20,809 bases of DNA from Methanocalculus sp. MSAO_Arc2 (GTDB lineage: Archaea; Halobacteriota; Methanomicrobia; Methanomicrobiales; Methanocorpusculaceae), in the NCBI GenBank assembly GCA_003838065.1, contig QZAC01000085.1, positions 1 through 20,809 of the forward strand, written 5' to 3'. The notes under the pieces were generated by a model that was not told the DNA's origin, made no database searches, and saw only the letters and a list, made by a program, of their open reading frames with translations. The translations under genes were made by a program, and so were the position numbers. Shown here in pieces: positions 1 through 8,165 of the stretch (positions within the stretch are counted from its first letter, which is position 1; the number at the start of each line of letters is the position of its first letter).

Positions 1-117
1 AAAACTATCGTTACTGATACCAGATGCAGAGATAAACGACATCCCGTCATCTTCCCTGCTCCGGCGCGTGATCTCGGCAACCACCCGGATTATGTCCTGC
101 ACATAGGTGCCATTCAT
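1..117 (-). CDS. Partial hypothetical protein, N-terminus only, downstream of rad50
   Basis: On the minus strand the rad50 stop codon overlaps an ATG (ATGA, 117-114), and that frame stays open for 39 codons to the window edge. The peptide begins MNGTYVQDIIRVVAEITRRS. The 4-bp overlap makes it very likely the third gene of the mre11-rad50 operon. In many archaea HerA and NurA neighbour mre11-rad50, but I do not recognise either from these residues. Only the N-terminus is visible, so the function is unknown. Confidence 0.6.
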   Translation of the reverse strand, partial: MNGTYVQDIIRVVAEITRRSREDDGMSFISASGISNDSF

Positions 118-3100
118 TCACTCACCTCAAGAGCGATACTGGAGAAGTCAGGCTGTTCCTCAACACGTATCACTGTCTGGCATTCCTCCTGGACGCCTTC
201 GATATGTGAGATGACCAGGATCTGGGGAAAGTAGGGTTCCTGTTTTCTGAGAGCCCGGATAAGGTGCTTACGCCGCTCTTCGTCCTGGCTGCCAAAGATC
301 TCATCAAAAATGAGAACCGTTGCATCCCGTATCCTGTGGGTTGCGGCAATATGGCGGGAGAGGGCAATCCTGAGCGCAACCGCAATATCGTCCTGCTCAC
401 CTCCGGAAAACCGTGAAGCGGGATAATCTTCTCCTGCTTCATGAACCCGGATAGAAAAATCAGAGTCAATGGTAACATACTCATATCGGCCGTCGGTGAT
501 TTGAGAGAGGATCTCACCTACCTCTTCTTCGATCCTGCCGCGGACAGACCCGATCAGGTGCTCGGCAAACTGTTTCAGGATAGTGCCGGTCGATTCAATC
601 AGGGATTTCTCTGAAATGGCATTTTTTCGTTCGTTTTCATAGAATTCAGCCTTCTTGATCCCCATGTCTATACGTGCCCGTTTCTCCCTGACGCCAGCTA
701 AAAGACCTGTTACCTCTCTGATCCTGGCATCACACCTGTTTTTCTTATCTGCGAGCGCTTCAGCCTCTCTTTTGATCAGTTCAAGCTCTTGTGGAACAGA
801 TGCATACAGTTGTATCTCTTCCAGAATTCTCCTGATCTTTGCCTCCTCATCTTTGATTTCCCGGGATATCTCTTCAATCTCCTCCAAAACCTCCGGGATG
901 CGTTCAACCCTTCCCTTCAGCAAAAGATACCGCTCATGGTTATCAACTGCCCGGGCCAGTGCTGCTTCGGCTTCTTCATATGCAGATTGATCAAAACTGA
1001 TTGCCGCAATCTGCCGGGAGAGTTCATGCTGGATCTGATCTGTCTGTTCGATCTGCCCGTTTACAGATGTTAGAGTGTACTCAAGCTGCTTTCGTTCCCT
1101 GGCAAGCACCAGAGCTTCCCGGTACTGTTCATAGAGAGGTTCGATGCGTGAAAGTTCTGCTTCAATTTCTGAAAGTGCCTCTTCTGAATATCCTGAAGAG
1201 TCAATTCGGGCCTGCACTTCATCCTGTTGCACAAAAAGGGTCTCAGCACGTTCTGCAAGTTTCTTCAGTTTGGAATCAAGTTCGGGTAGCTGCCTGATGG
1301 CATAGGTAATCTCATCCCTCTGTTTAACCAGGGATTCATACGCTTCAGCCTGCTGGTGTACAGCTGCACGATCAAGTCCTGAAACATCCAGTTCAGCAAG
1401 AATAGCCTGCTTCTCTGTAGAGACCATGGTGAGACGTTCATGTTCATGTCTCCGCTCACCGATCCTGGCATCAAATGCTGCCATCTTTTTTTCAGCCTCA
1501 AGAGCACGTGCCACCTCTGCTTCCCTGGCCTCAATCGTTTTGTCCTGTATGTGCAGCTGCTCTTTGAAGGACGAATATTCATGCTCACAGGACACTCTTT
1601 CAGCTGTAAGAGATTGGATCTGATCGATCAGCCGGGCGCGTGCGTCGTCAAACCGGTTCTCAAGCGGGTGGCCGCATGTCGGGCAGGGACTCTGCTCCCC
1701 GGCACAGTCAAGTTCCAGCAGATGCCGTTCTGCCTCCTCTGTTGCTGACTGGAGATGAGATATCTGTGATCCCAAAAGGGCAATCTGTTCGCGGATCCTC
1801 TCTGCCTCACTCCGTGCTCCGGAAAGTGCCAGGGTTGCAGCATCCTTTGCCTGCACCTGCTTGCGGAAAGGTGCAGCATTCTCCTGCAACCCCCTGATAT
1901 CAGCTTCAATACGTGAGATCTGATCCCAAACAGCATTGTACTCCTCTTCGATCCTGTCTGCTTCCAAACACCGTTTTGAGAGTTCAGAAATGCCTTCATA
2001 TTCGGCAATCCGGGTGTTGAGTTCTGCATACTCTTCTTCAAGGGCCAATAGATCTTCTCTCTTTCGCCTCACCTCCATTACCTGTTCCCTGATAACCCTG
2101 ATCTCAGATTCAAGTGAGGATAGCTGGCGGCCTGCATGGTAATAGGCCTCCTGAGCTGACTGCAGAGCCCGCCGCTCATTCTGAAGACGTGTTCGCTCTG
2201 TTGGTATTGCTTCAAGGCGGGATGCAGTCTCCTCTGCCTGCCGCGCAAGGCTCAGCCGCTCTTCGATCTGAGCCTGTGATTCCCGAAGTTCATGAAGTCT
2301 CCTCAGGGTATCTTGTTTACGCACCTGAACATCCAGGTGTGCTTCACGGGCTTTTCTCTGCTGTTCTGCATATCCCTGGATCTCGTCGTAGTATGCCTCC
2401 TGTCTGCTACAGTGATCAAACGCAGCCAGATCGTTCTCAAGGTCCGCCACTTCACCAGCAAGTCTCTGGTGGGATTGTTTTCGCTGGACAACCCGCTCCT
2501 GCAGGTTCGCCCTGTCAGACTCCAGTCCGCGAAGCTCAAGCATCTTCTGCCTGAGCCGCTCAAGATCTGCTGCATTATCTGCCTCCTGTAACCGGATATG
2601 CTCAATGTCTTTTTCAACTGCTTTCAGGAGGCCGGAGTATTCCCCTTCTTTCTGCTGTTCATCCAGATCGTCGATCTTCAGCTGTTTTGCATCAATTTCA
2701 TCAAGTCTTCCGGAAAGTGTGGTGATCGCCTCTTCAAGCGCCCTGATCTCGGTTTTGATCATCTCCCAGGAGCCATCACGTATCCGCTCTATTCCAAGAG
2801 CACGCATAAACCATTGTTTGCGTTCATGAGGGCGGTCATGCAAGAGGGCGAGGAGGTCACGCTGCGGTGCATAGATTGTGGTCCGAAAGTCAACAGGCCC
2901 CATCCCAAGGATTTGGTGTACTGCATCCCGCACCGGAATAACTCCTTTTGCGATCAGCCGCCCGTCTTCTGCAAAATGGAGCTGGGCATCATGATGGTCG
3001 GTTTTGCCCCTCCGAAATGAACGGACAATCGTGTACCGCTCTCCTCCGGTGGAGAAGGTGAGCCTGACTTCGCACTTCTCCTTTGGCCCGATATGTGCGC

Positions 3101-3284
3101 TGACAACAAAATCCGCATCGATTCCTGATCCCGATACCCCGTAGAGTGCAAAGACGATCCCATCCATAATGCTGCTCTTCCCGGATCCATTGCTCCCGAT
3201 GATAGCGGTGATGCCGTCTTTGAAGGTGAAGGTCTGGTTCCTGTATCGCTTGAAGTTTTTCAGCACGAGATCATCTATGATCAT
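114..3284 (-). CDS. rad50: DNA double-strand break repair ATPase Rad50
   Basis: SMC-like ATPase of 1056 residues that partners Mre11 in DNA end recognition and processing. Visible parts in order: N-terminal ATPase lobe with Walker A GSNGSGKSS (30-38); the conserved RTTIYAPQ region (134-141); a long Glu/Arg/Gln-rich antiparallel coiled coil from about 170; a zinc hook CPTC (C534, C537) near the middle; the second coiled-coil arm; then the C-terminal lobe with signature FSGGEQ (959-964), Walker B VLIFDE (990-995), D-loop SQDE (999-1002) and switch His1027. The tail FDEIFGSQDE lacks the usual DEP..LD and is closer to the SbcC style. Start: the ATG overlaps the mre11 stop by 4 bp (ATGA), and a GGGAGGG ribosome-binding site lies just upstream inside mre11. 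The domain set is complete with no frameshift. Symbol follows archaeal usage. Confidence 0.95.
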   Translation of the reverse strand: MIIDDLVLKNFKRYRNQTFTFKDGITAIIGSNGSGKSSIMDGIVFALYGVSGSGIDADFVVSAHIGPKEKCEVRLTFSTGGERYTIVRSFRRGKTDHHDAQLHFAEDGRLIAKGVIPVRDAVHQILGMGPVDFRTTIYAPQRDLLALLHDRPHERKQWFMRALGIERIRDGSWEMIKTEIRALEEAITTLSGRLDEIDAKQLKIDDLDEQQKEGEYSGLLKAVEKDIEHIRLQEADNAADLERLRQKMLELRGLESDRANLQERVVQRKQSHQRLAGEVADLENDLAAFDHCSRQEAYYDEIQGYAEQQRKAREAHLDVQVRKQDTLRRLHELRESQAQIEERLSLARQAEETASRLEAIPTERTRLQNERRALQSAQEAYYHAGRQLSSLESEIRVIREQVMEVRRKREDLLALEEEYAELNTRIAEYEGISELSKRCLEADRIEEEYNAVWDQISRIEADIRGLQENAAPFRKQVQAKDAATLALSGARSEAERIREQIALLGSQISHLQSATEEAERHLLELDCAGEQSPCPTCGHPLENRFDDARARLIDQIQSLTAERVSCEHEYSSFKEQLHIQDKTIEAREAEVARALEAEKKMAAFDARIGERRHEHERLTMVSTEKQAILAELDVSGLDRAAVHQQAEAYESLVKQRDEITYAIRQLPELDSKLKKLAERAETLFVQQDEVQARIDSSGYSEEALSEIEAELSRIEPLYEQYREALVLARERKQLEYTLTSVNGQIEQTDQIQHELSRQIAAISFDQSAYEEAEAALARAVDNHERYLLLKGRVERIPEVLEEIEEISREIKDEEAKIRRILEEIQLYASVPQELELIKREAEALADKKNRCDARIREVTGLLAGVREKRARIDMGIKKAEFYENERKNAISEKSLIESTGTILKQFAEHLIGSVRGRIEEEVGEILSQITDGRYEYVTIDSDFSIRVHEAGEDYPASRFSGGEQDDIAVALRIALSRHIAATHRIRDATVLIFDEIFGSQDEERRKHLIRALRKQEPYFPQILVISHIEGVQEECQTVIRVEEQPDFSSIALEVSE

Positions 3285-4417
3285 CTGGAATATCCCTCCC
3301 CGATAACCGATGAGAGAACATGGGATCCTTTCTGCAGGATATATGACTCGGTCTTTTCAGCAAGCCCCTGTGCTTTGACAAATGAGACGAATTCCTTCTC
3401 TATGTTAAATGCAGAGTCTTCGCTTCTTCTTTCCAGAACGATATCCCCAGGTGAGAAGACCCTGATCCTCAGGTCGAGAAGCGGTTCGCGGATGCGTGCA
3501 AGCTCACGGCCGGCAACAGCCCGTGCGGTCTCTTTTCTGATATTCTGAAGGGTTACCTGTGCCATCGGGGGAATCTCACGTGGCAATGTTTCAATCCTTG
3601 CTTCGAGCTCTACAATGATCTCGGCTGCACTCTGGTCTTCTGCAAAGAGTTCACCAAGATCATACATCGGGGTCTTTGGGAGCGGAAGCGAATTGACCTG
3701 CCGGCGGCCTGGATCAACAACAAGCCCACCTTTTCTCTCATGCATCTCACCATAGCTGAGATATTCAAGAGAGCCTGAATACCATGCGTAAGGGCCGATC
3801 TGGCTCTGGTTATGGTAATGGCCAAGGGCGATATAGTCGAAGTCGGCTGTCGTGATCGTGGAATCGAGTTCATGTTCGGCAACGGTTGCAAGCCTGCGAT
3901 CGCGAATATCGCCTGCCAGGCCATGGGTGACAAGAACATTATGGTGACGGTCAGATCGCTGCACCTGGCTGAACGCATCACGGTATGCATCAGGGGTGAG
4001 CATGTTGGGGATAAGGTGAAAAATCGTATCCCCGACCTCATATGATTCATACCTGAACCGATATGCCATATGGACTGTTCCAGGATGGTATTCAAAGAGG
4101 GAGAATGGCGCGCGGGTGTACCTGGTCTTTGGGATGGAATGATTGCCTGCAACCAGGATAAGGGGAATTTCGGCATCCGTGAGCGCCTCAAGAGCCTCAA
4201 ATGCGGTGATATATGCATGGGTACGGGGTTTGACAGAATCAAAGAGATCGCCTGCATGAACAAGAGCATCCGGCTTCTCCTTGCAGATCGCATCGATAGA
4301 TGCCAGAAAATTATCATAGATCTGTTTTTCCCGGAGGTTCATGCCTGATTCAGGATCAATACGCGAAAAGGCGGCGACACCGAGATGGGTATCAGCGATA
4401 TGGATGATCTTCATCAT
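3281..4417 (-). CDS. mre11: DNA double-strand break repair nuclease Mre11
   Basis: Manganese-dependent 3'-5' exonuclease and endonuclease subunit of the Mre11-Rad50 complex, about 378 residues. The calcineurin-like phosphoesterase motifs are all present: IADTHLG with D9 and H11, HAGDLFD (D57), AGNHS (N92, H93), VTHG (H165) and GHYHN (H200, H202). A capping and Rad50-binding region follows to the C-terminus. Start: the frame stays open far upstream, to about 5533, but those codons lie antisense to SepCysS and have no family resemblance. The family begins at the beta strand KIIHIADTH, so ATG at 4417 (or the adjacent ATG at 4414) is chosen. No strong Shine-Dalgarno precedes it, so a leaderless or short-leader transcript is likely. 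It is the first gene of the operon and is coupled to rad50 by ATGA. Confidence 0.93.
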   Translation of the reverse strand: MMKIIHIADTHLGVAAFSRIDPESGMNLREKQIYDNFLASIDAICKEKPDALVHAGDLFDSVKPRTHAYITAFEALEALTDAEIPLILVAGNHSIPKTRYTRAPFSLFEYHPGTVHMAYRFRYESYEVGDTIFHLIPNMLTPDAYRDAFSQVQRSDRHHNVLVTHGLAGDIRDRRLATVAEHELDSTITTADFDYIALGHYHNQSQIGPYAWYSGSLEYLSYGEMHERKGGLVVDPGRRQVNSLPLPKTPMYDLGELFAEDQSAAEIIVELEARIETLPREIPPMAQVTLQNIRKETARAVAGRELARIREPLLDLRIRVFSPGDIVLERRSEDSAFNIEKEFVSFVKAQGLAEKTESYILQKGSHVLSSVIGEGYSR

Positions 4418-4499
4418 GAGTAGCTTGGACGTCTGGTGAATTAAGTGCTGGGAGCGGAGGGTGAAAGTAAAAGGGAAGAGGGGACAATGATCCTGTACC
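4418..4499. promoter_or_regulatory. Divergent promoter region between mre11 and the SepCysS operon
   Basis: This 82-bp gap separates mre11 (leftward) from the 60-residue ORF and SepCysS (rightward), so both promoters must lie here or overlap the genes. The only A/T-rich patch is AAAGTAAAAG (4465-4474). Read rightward it sits about 25-35 bp before the ATG at 4500, which would suit a leaderless start. It is not a good match to the archaeal TATA consensus, so the exact element is uncertain. Confidence 0.3.
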
Positions 4500-4682
4500 A
4501 TGTCACAACGTGCAACTGATGCTCTCTTCCAGTCACTCTTTCTCCTGACTGATATCAGGGCGATACTCCGGAAGACTGCCCCGCTCCATCTGCTCAGTGC
4601 CGAGGAGAAGAAAGAAGCAGAGAAGATCCTCTCAGGCGTAAAGCGCCAGGTAGAGATTCTTGAAGAGGAGCTGCTGCGATGA
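4500..4682 (+). CDS. 60-residue helical protein coupled to SepCysS, possible short SepCysE-like scaffold
   Basis: Small acidic protein of 60 residues, predicted by eye to be two helices: about 4-25, then a break TAPLHLLS, then 34-60, a highly charged amphipathic helix ending LEEELLR. There are no cysteines, signal peptide or membrane segment. Its TGA overlaps the SepCysS ATG (ATGA, 4679-4682), and the SepCysS ribosome-binding site GAGGAG lies inside it, so the two should be made together. In class I methanogens a separate protein, SepCysE, scaffolds SepRS and SepCysS for channelling of phosphoseryl-tRNA. I infer, from position and helical character only, that this could be a short SepCysE-type SepCysS-binding module. 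I cannot confirm homology. It could equally be an unrelated small archaeal protein. Confidence 0.65.
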   Translation: MSQRATDALFQSLFLLTDIRAILRKTAPLHLLSAEEKKEAEKILSGVKRQVEILEEELLR

Positions 4683-5860
4683 GATGCGCCGGGGAGATCG
4701 AGACCCGGCAGATTGATGAAAATACCATCAATATCGATCCGATCCAGGTGGGCGGCCGCCTCACTGCCGATGCCATGAAAGCGGTGATTGCCTATGGCGA
4801 CGGGTATTCTGTCTGTGACAACTGCCGAAAGCCATTCCGCCTCGATTATATCAAAAAGCCGCCTATTGCAGATTTTCATGCCGATCTTGCCTCCTGGCTC
4901 GATATGGATGTATGTCGCCTTGTCCCCGGCGCAAGGCGCGGATTCCAGGTGGTATGCCAGGGGCTGGTCGGGAAAGGTGACCCGGTCATCCTGACAGCGC
5001 TCTCGCACTACACCGAGTTTCTTGCCGTGGAATCTGCCGGGGGCCTGCCCAGGGAGATCCCAAAAACCGCAGAGAACCGGATAACAGCTGATGCCGCAGC
5101 AGAAACGATTGAACGTGTGATCAGAACAGATGGGAAAACCCCGGCACTCCTCTTTATCGAGGGTGTGGACTACCAGTACGGAAACCACCATGAAGTCCGC
5201 GAGATAGCAGAGTGCGCTCACAAATACGATATCCCGGTGCTCTATAACGGTGCCTACACTGTCGGCATCCTGCCGGTCAGTGGAAGAGATCTGGGTGTTG
5301 ATTTTGTGATCGGATCCGGCCATAAGTCGATGGCGGCACCGGCACCCTCCGGCCTCGTGGCAACGACTGATGAGTATGCAGATACCATCTTTGCAACAAC
5401 CGCAGCCCGGGGGGATCAAACCGGCAGGACCTTTGGCATAAAAGAGATCTCGATGATGGGCTGCACCCTGATGGGCGTAACGGTGATGGGGATGATGGCA
5501 TCGTTTCCGCATGTACGGGAGCGCGCTCTCCAATGGAACCAGGAGCTTGAAAACAGCCGGATCGTAGTAGACGCACTCCGATCAATAGAAGATACAGCAG
5601 TACTCTCAGAGATGCCGCGGCAGCATACCCTCACCCGTGTAGATACAAGAGCGTCGTTTGATGCCGTCGCACAGACGCATAAAAAACGCGGGTTTTTCCT
5701 ATCCAGTGCACTTTCGAAGAAAGGGATTACCGGGTTGATCCCGGGTGCAACAAAAATCTGGAAGTTCAACACATACGGGATGACAAGGGCACAGGCTGCA
5801 CATACAGCTGCTGCATTTACCGAGATCGCACGCGAGAACGGCTTAACAGTCAATGACTGA
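4679..5860 (+). CDS. pscS: O-phosphoseryl-tRNA(Cys):cysteinyl-tRNA(Cys) synthase (SepCysS)
   Basis: PLP enzyme that converts phosphoseryl-tRNA(Cys) to Cys-tRNA(Cys), the second step of the tRNA-dependent cysteine route of methanogens. It is 393 residues, the full family length. Visible features: the N-terminal INIDPIQVGGRLT signature (17-29); GDGYSVCDNC with the catalytic pair C46 and C49; GARRGFQ (84-90); the PLP-binding lysine in IGSGHKSMAA (K216); and the third conserved cysteine in MMGCTLMG (C262). The three cysteines are the residues proposed to carry the persulfide sulfur. Start: ATG at 4679 with GAGGAG eight bases upstream, overlapping the preceding small ORF by 4 bp. The 3' end overlaps convergent thiI by 18 bp (5843-5860). 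The SepRS partner is not in the window. Confidence 0.95.
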   Translation: MRCAGEIETRQIDENTINIDPIQVGGRLTADAMKAVIAYGDGYSVCDNCRKPFRLDYIKKPPIADFHADLASWLDMDVCRLVPGARRGFQVVCQGLVGKGDPVILTALSHYTEFLAVESAGGLPREIPKTAENRITADAAAETIERVIRTDGKTPALLFIEGVDYQYGNHHEVREIAECAHKYDIPVLYNGAYTVGILPVSGRDLGVDFVIGSGHKSMAAPAPSGLVATTDEYADTIFATTAARGDQTGRTFGIKEISMMGCTLMGVTVMGMMASFPHVRERALQWNQELENSRIVVDALRSIEDTAVLSEMPRQHTLTRVDTRASFDAVAQTHKKRGFFLSSALSKKGITGLIPGATKIWKFNTYGMTRAQAAHTAAAFTEIARENGLTVND

Positions 5861-7018
5861 ACCTGATAGCGTGGTCTTCTGGACTGCGCTCTGGATCGCT
5901 TTTTCTACCAGGTCGCCGATCGGAAGCTTTGACTCCTCCGCTTCAATCACCCTGATGGTCACCGCGATGGATGGCTTCTTCGGAACCATCCGGCAGGCGT
6001 GATCTCCGGGCCGGGCGATGAAGGTTCCAATCTTTTTGGCAAGGGTTACGATCTCCTCCTTGTCATAGGTGATGAGAGGGCGGAGAACCGGAAGCGTGGC
6101 GGCCGGAGTAATGGCTGCCAGGTTCTCGAGTGTCTGTGATGCCACCTGGCCGAGATTATCCCCATTCACAATGGCAGAGCATTGGTATTCTTCCCCGATC
6201 CGGCTCGCCACCCGGTGCATGAACCGTTTACAGAGGACACAGCGGTACCGGGGCTCCTTCAGTGTTTCAAGAACTGAAAAGAAGGGCTCCATATCGATCT
6301 CAATGAACTGGATCGCTGTTCCCATGCAGTGTGTCGACAGGGTCTTCGCATGGGCAAAGGAATCATCCCGCGTGGCTGCCCCAGCGTACCTCCCGCCATT
6401 CATATGCAGGAGAAGAAGCTCAGTCCCCCTGCGCATCATGAGCCAGGCAGCAACCGGGGAGTCAATCCCCGCAGAGATGAGACAGACTGCCTTTCCCTGC
6501 GTGCCAAGCGGAAGGCCCTTTGGACCGGGATAGAAATAGTCGCTTACAAATCCCCCGTAATGGCGGGCTTCGACAAAGATCTCATACTCCGGGTTGGTGA
6601 GATCTACGGTGAAGTCAGGATATGCATCCAGGATCCTGGATCCAACAAATGATCCGAGCTCCTGGCTGGTGAAGCCTTTGACACCCTCACGTCGTGCCCG
6701 GATTGCAAAAGAGCCGTTCCGCCTGCCTGATCTGGTTACGTGCTCAACAGCGGCCGCAGCAATCGCTTCCATCGCGGGTTCTGTCCGGATGACAACCGAG
6801 GTATCCACAACACCAAAGACGAGGGCAGCTTCTGCAGCACGAGCCGGATCATCGCAGTTAATAAAAAGCCGCCCACGATGCTCCTCGATTGAATAGACAA
6901 GCCCTGCCGCTTCAAGTGCCCGCCCGATATTTCGGGTGAGAATCCTGATGTAGTGGTGCATGACCGATTCACTCTTCAGGAAAAGTTCCCCGTACCGCAC
7001 CATCACCTGCTGCTGCAT
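5843..7018 (-). CDS. thiI: tRNA 4-thiouridine synthase ThiI, archaeal form without rhodanese domain
   Basis: ATP-dependent sulfurtransferase that makes 4-thiouridine at position 8 of tRNA and, in some organisms, takes part in thiamine thiazole synthesis. It is 391 residues. Domains: N-terminal ferredoxin-like and THUMP regions (about 1-165), then a PP-loop adenylation domain whose motif reads SAGIDSPVA (182-190) in place of the usual SGGIDS. A CVLC-type pair (C260, C263) lies in the catalytic domain; this matches the CxxC that in archaeal ThiI replaces the rhodanese cysteine. C342 (HACRM) is a further conserved-looking cysteine. There is no C-terminal rhodanese domain, as usual for methanogens, which use sulfide more directly. 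The gene is transcribed towards SepCysS and overlaps it tail to tail. Confidence 0.93.
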   Translation of the reverse strand: MQQQVMVRYGELFLKSESVMHHYIRILTRNIGRALEAAGLVYSIEEHRGRLFINCDDPARAAEAALVFGVVDTSVVIRTEPAMEAIAAAAVEHVTRSGRRNGSFAIRARREGVKGFTSQELGSFVGSRILDAYPDFTVDLTNPEYEIFVEARHYGGFVSDYFYPGPKGLPLGTQGKAVCLISAGIDSPVAAWLMMRRGTELLLLHMNGGRYAGAATRDDSFAHAKTLSTHCMGTAIQFIEIDMEPFFSVLETLKEPRYRCVLCKRFMHRVASRIGEEYQCSAIVNGDNLGQVASQTLENLAAITPAATLPVLRPLITYDKEEIVTLAKKIGTFIARPGDHACRMVPKKPSIAVTIRVIEAEESKLPIGDLVEKAIQSAVQKTTLSGSVIDC

Positions 7019-7062
7019 AGATATCTATTGGGACTCATCGCAGATGAGGAGAGCGGTAATCT

Positions 7063-7076
7063 CTTTAAGATATAAG
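7063..7076 (+). promoter_or_regulatory. TATA-like element between thiI and the DUF2150-like gene
   Basis: CTTTAAGATATAAG is the only clear A/T box in the 59-bp divergent gap. Read rightward its centre is about 25 bp before the ATG at 7093, an internal in-frame start of the next gene, so it may drive a leaderless mRNA from there. Read leftward (CTTATATCTTAAAG) it could also serve thiI with a short leader of about 25 nt. Confidence 0.4.
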
Positions 7077-7077
7077 T

Positions 7078-7716
7078 ATGATGGTACATGAAATGGCGCG
7101 GAAGAAGAGTACAGCAAAAACAGAAGATGCACCAAAGCTCTTCTATATATTTTATAACCAGGAGCGATGGGAAAACTGGCTTACAACGCTTGGGGATGCA
7201 GACTTTGATGGCGATGGCGAGGAGATGCCGGAAGGGTTCAGGATGCTTGAGAACTTCAGCGAGGATATCACGCTGGCTGTCCTGAAGATCATCAAGCTCT
7301 GGCAGAACGAACGGATCAGCCATGAGGATGCCGAATTAAAGCTCGCCGAGGTTGAAGAGATCGTGATGGGTCAGGTACCGGAAGGTGAACTGGGTGAGAT
7401 CATCGGATCGGTTCAGATCTCGATGATGGTCGTTTTCGCCTCATGCCGGAAGTATCTGGCAGGAGAGACCGAAGCCGACATCAAGGCGCTTGTGAAAGAG
7501 GGGAGAAAGGCTGCGGAGAAAAACCCACAAGAAGCACTTGAGATCGCATCACAGATCGGATCCACTGTGATCGGGGGTGCGGCTTGCTGCGGCCGGTATG
7601 TCAAGGATACTGATGAACCAACAATCTTTGATGAGTGGCTTGCCGCAATTGAAAAGATGGGTGAAGCGATGAAGTCGCTTAAGAAATTCGATGAGGAACC
7701 CGGAGAAGTGACGTGA
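7078..7716 (+). CDS. Conserved archaeal protein, DUF2150-like
   Basis: Protein of 212 residues, acidic and mostly helical, of unknown function. The N-terminal part LFYIFYNQERWENWLTTL followed by an acidic DADFDGDGEE stretch is what I recognise as the archaea-specific DUF2150 family. The family name is from memory and could not be checked. A pair of cysteines (GGAACCGRY) and a hydrophobic helix-rich centre follow. There is no signal peptide or clear membrane helix. Start choice is open: ATG 7078, ATG 7081 and ATG 7093 (MARKKST) are all in frame. The TATA-like box ends two bases before 7078, which favours 7093 as a leaderless start. The stop overlaps the GTG of the next gene (GTGA, 7713-7716), so the two proteins are probably made together and may act together. 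Confidence 0.75.
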   Translation: MMVHEMARKKSTAKTEDAPKLFYIFYNQERWENWLTTLGDADFDGDGEEMPEGFRMLENFSEDITLAVLKIIKLWQNERISHEDAELKLAEVEEIVMGQVPEGELGEIIGSVQISMMVVFASCRKYLAGETEADIKALVKEGRKAAEKNPQEALEIASQIGSTVIGGAACCGRYVKDTDEPTIFDEWLAAIEKMGEAMKSLKKFDEEPGEVT

Positions 7717-8165
7717 TCGCAGCCAGGGCCCGCCTTCGTGCAAGCAGGAAAATCCAGCGGATAGCAGGGTACCGGCTCCCTGACTTTGCCTTCCATGGCG
7801 CCAGCCTGGAGACAATAGCGAGCAGTCTCAATTATGAACACCTGGACCCGACAACACGGGACCAGCTCCTCCGGTTCCAGAAGGACTTTCTTGACTGCCG
7901 CTGCAAAGGAAGCCCCCTCTGCGGATGCCCTGAGCAGAAGTTCGTGCTCACGATCATCGAACTCAGGACAATGGGGCTCGACCATCGTGAGATCCATGCA
8001 CATCTCCTTGATGAGTACGGCATAGACCTCTTTCCCGCCGACATCCTCTCATTCCTTGAAGACGCCGTCCACCGGCTTGAGGCGATCCGTGCGGTTGCGG
8101 ACCTTGAAGCCCAGCATGAGCTTGCCGGCAAGACCGAGGAGGCTATTGCCGAAATTGAGCAGTAG
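7713..8165 (+). CDS. Cys-rich protein resembling the C-terminal domain of archaeal SF2 helicases (DUF5814-like)
   Basis: Protein of 150 residues starting at GTG 7713, with GGAG seven bases upstream and a 4-bp overlap with the preceding gene. It begins with a basic segment ARARLRASRKIQRIAGY, followed by a helical part and a tight cysteine cluster, DCRCKGSPLCGC (C62, C64, C70, C72), which looks like a zinc or Fe-S knuckle. After this comes the pattern EYGIDLFPADILSFLEDAVHR and a helical tail. From memory this resembles the region at the end of archaeal COG1202-type superfamily II helicases (DUF5814), but no helicase motor is encoded here. That makes it a free-standing version or a paralogous small protein. 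A nucleic-acid role is inference. The reading frame itself is well supported by coupling and conserved-looking motifs. Confidence 0.7.
   Translation: MIAARARLRASRKIQRIAGYRLPDFAFHGASLETIASSLNYEHLDPTTRDQLLRFQKDFLDCRCKGSPLCGCPEQKFVLTIIELRTMGLDHREIHAHLLDEYGIDLFPADILSFLEDAVHRLEAIRAVADLEAQHELAGKTEEAIAEIEQ

Noticed and set aside
4418..5533. An upstream in-frame extension of mre11 giving a 750-residue protein
   Set aside because: The extra codons lie antisense to the strongly supported SepCysS gene, have Cys/His/Arg-rich shadow composition, and the Mre11 family begins at KIIHIADTH.
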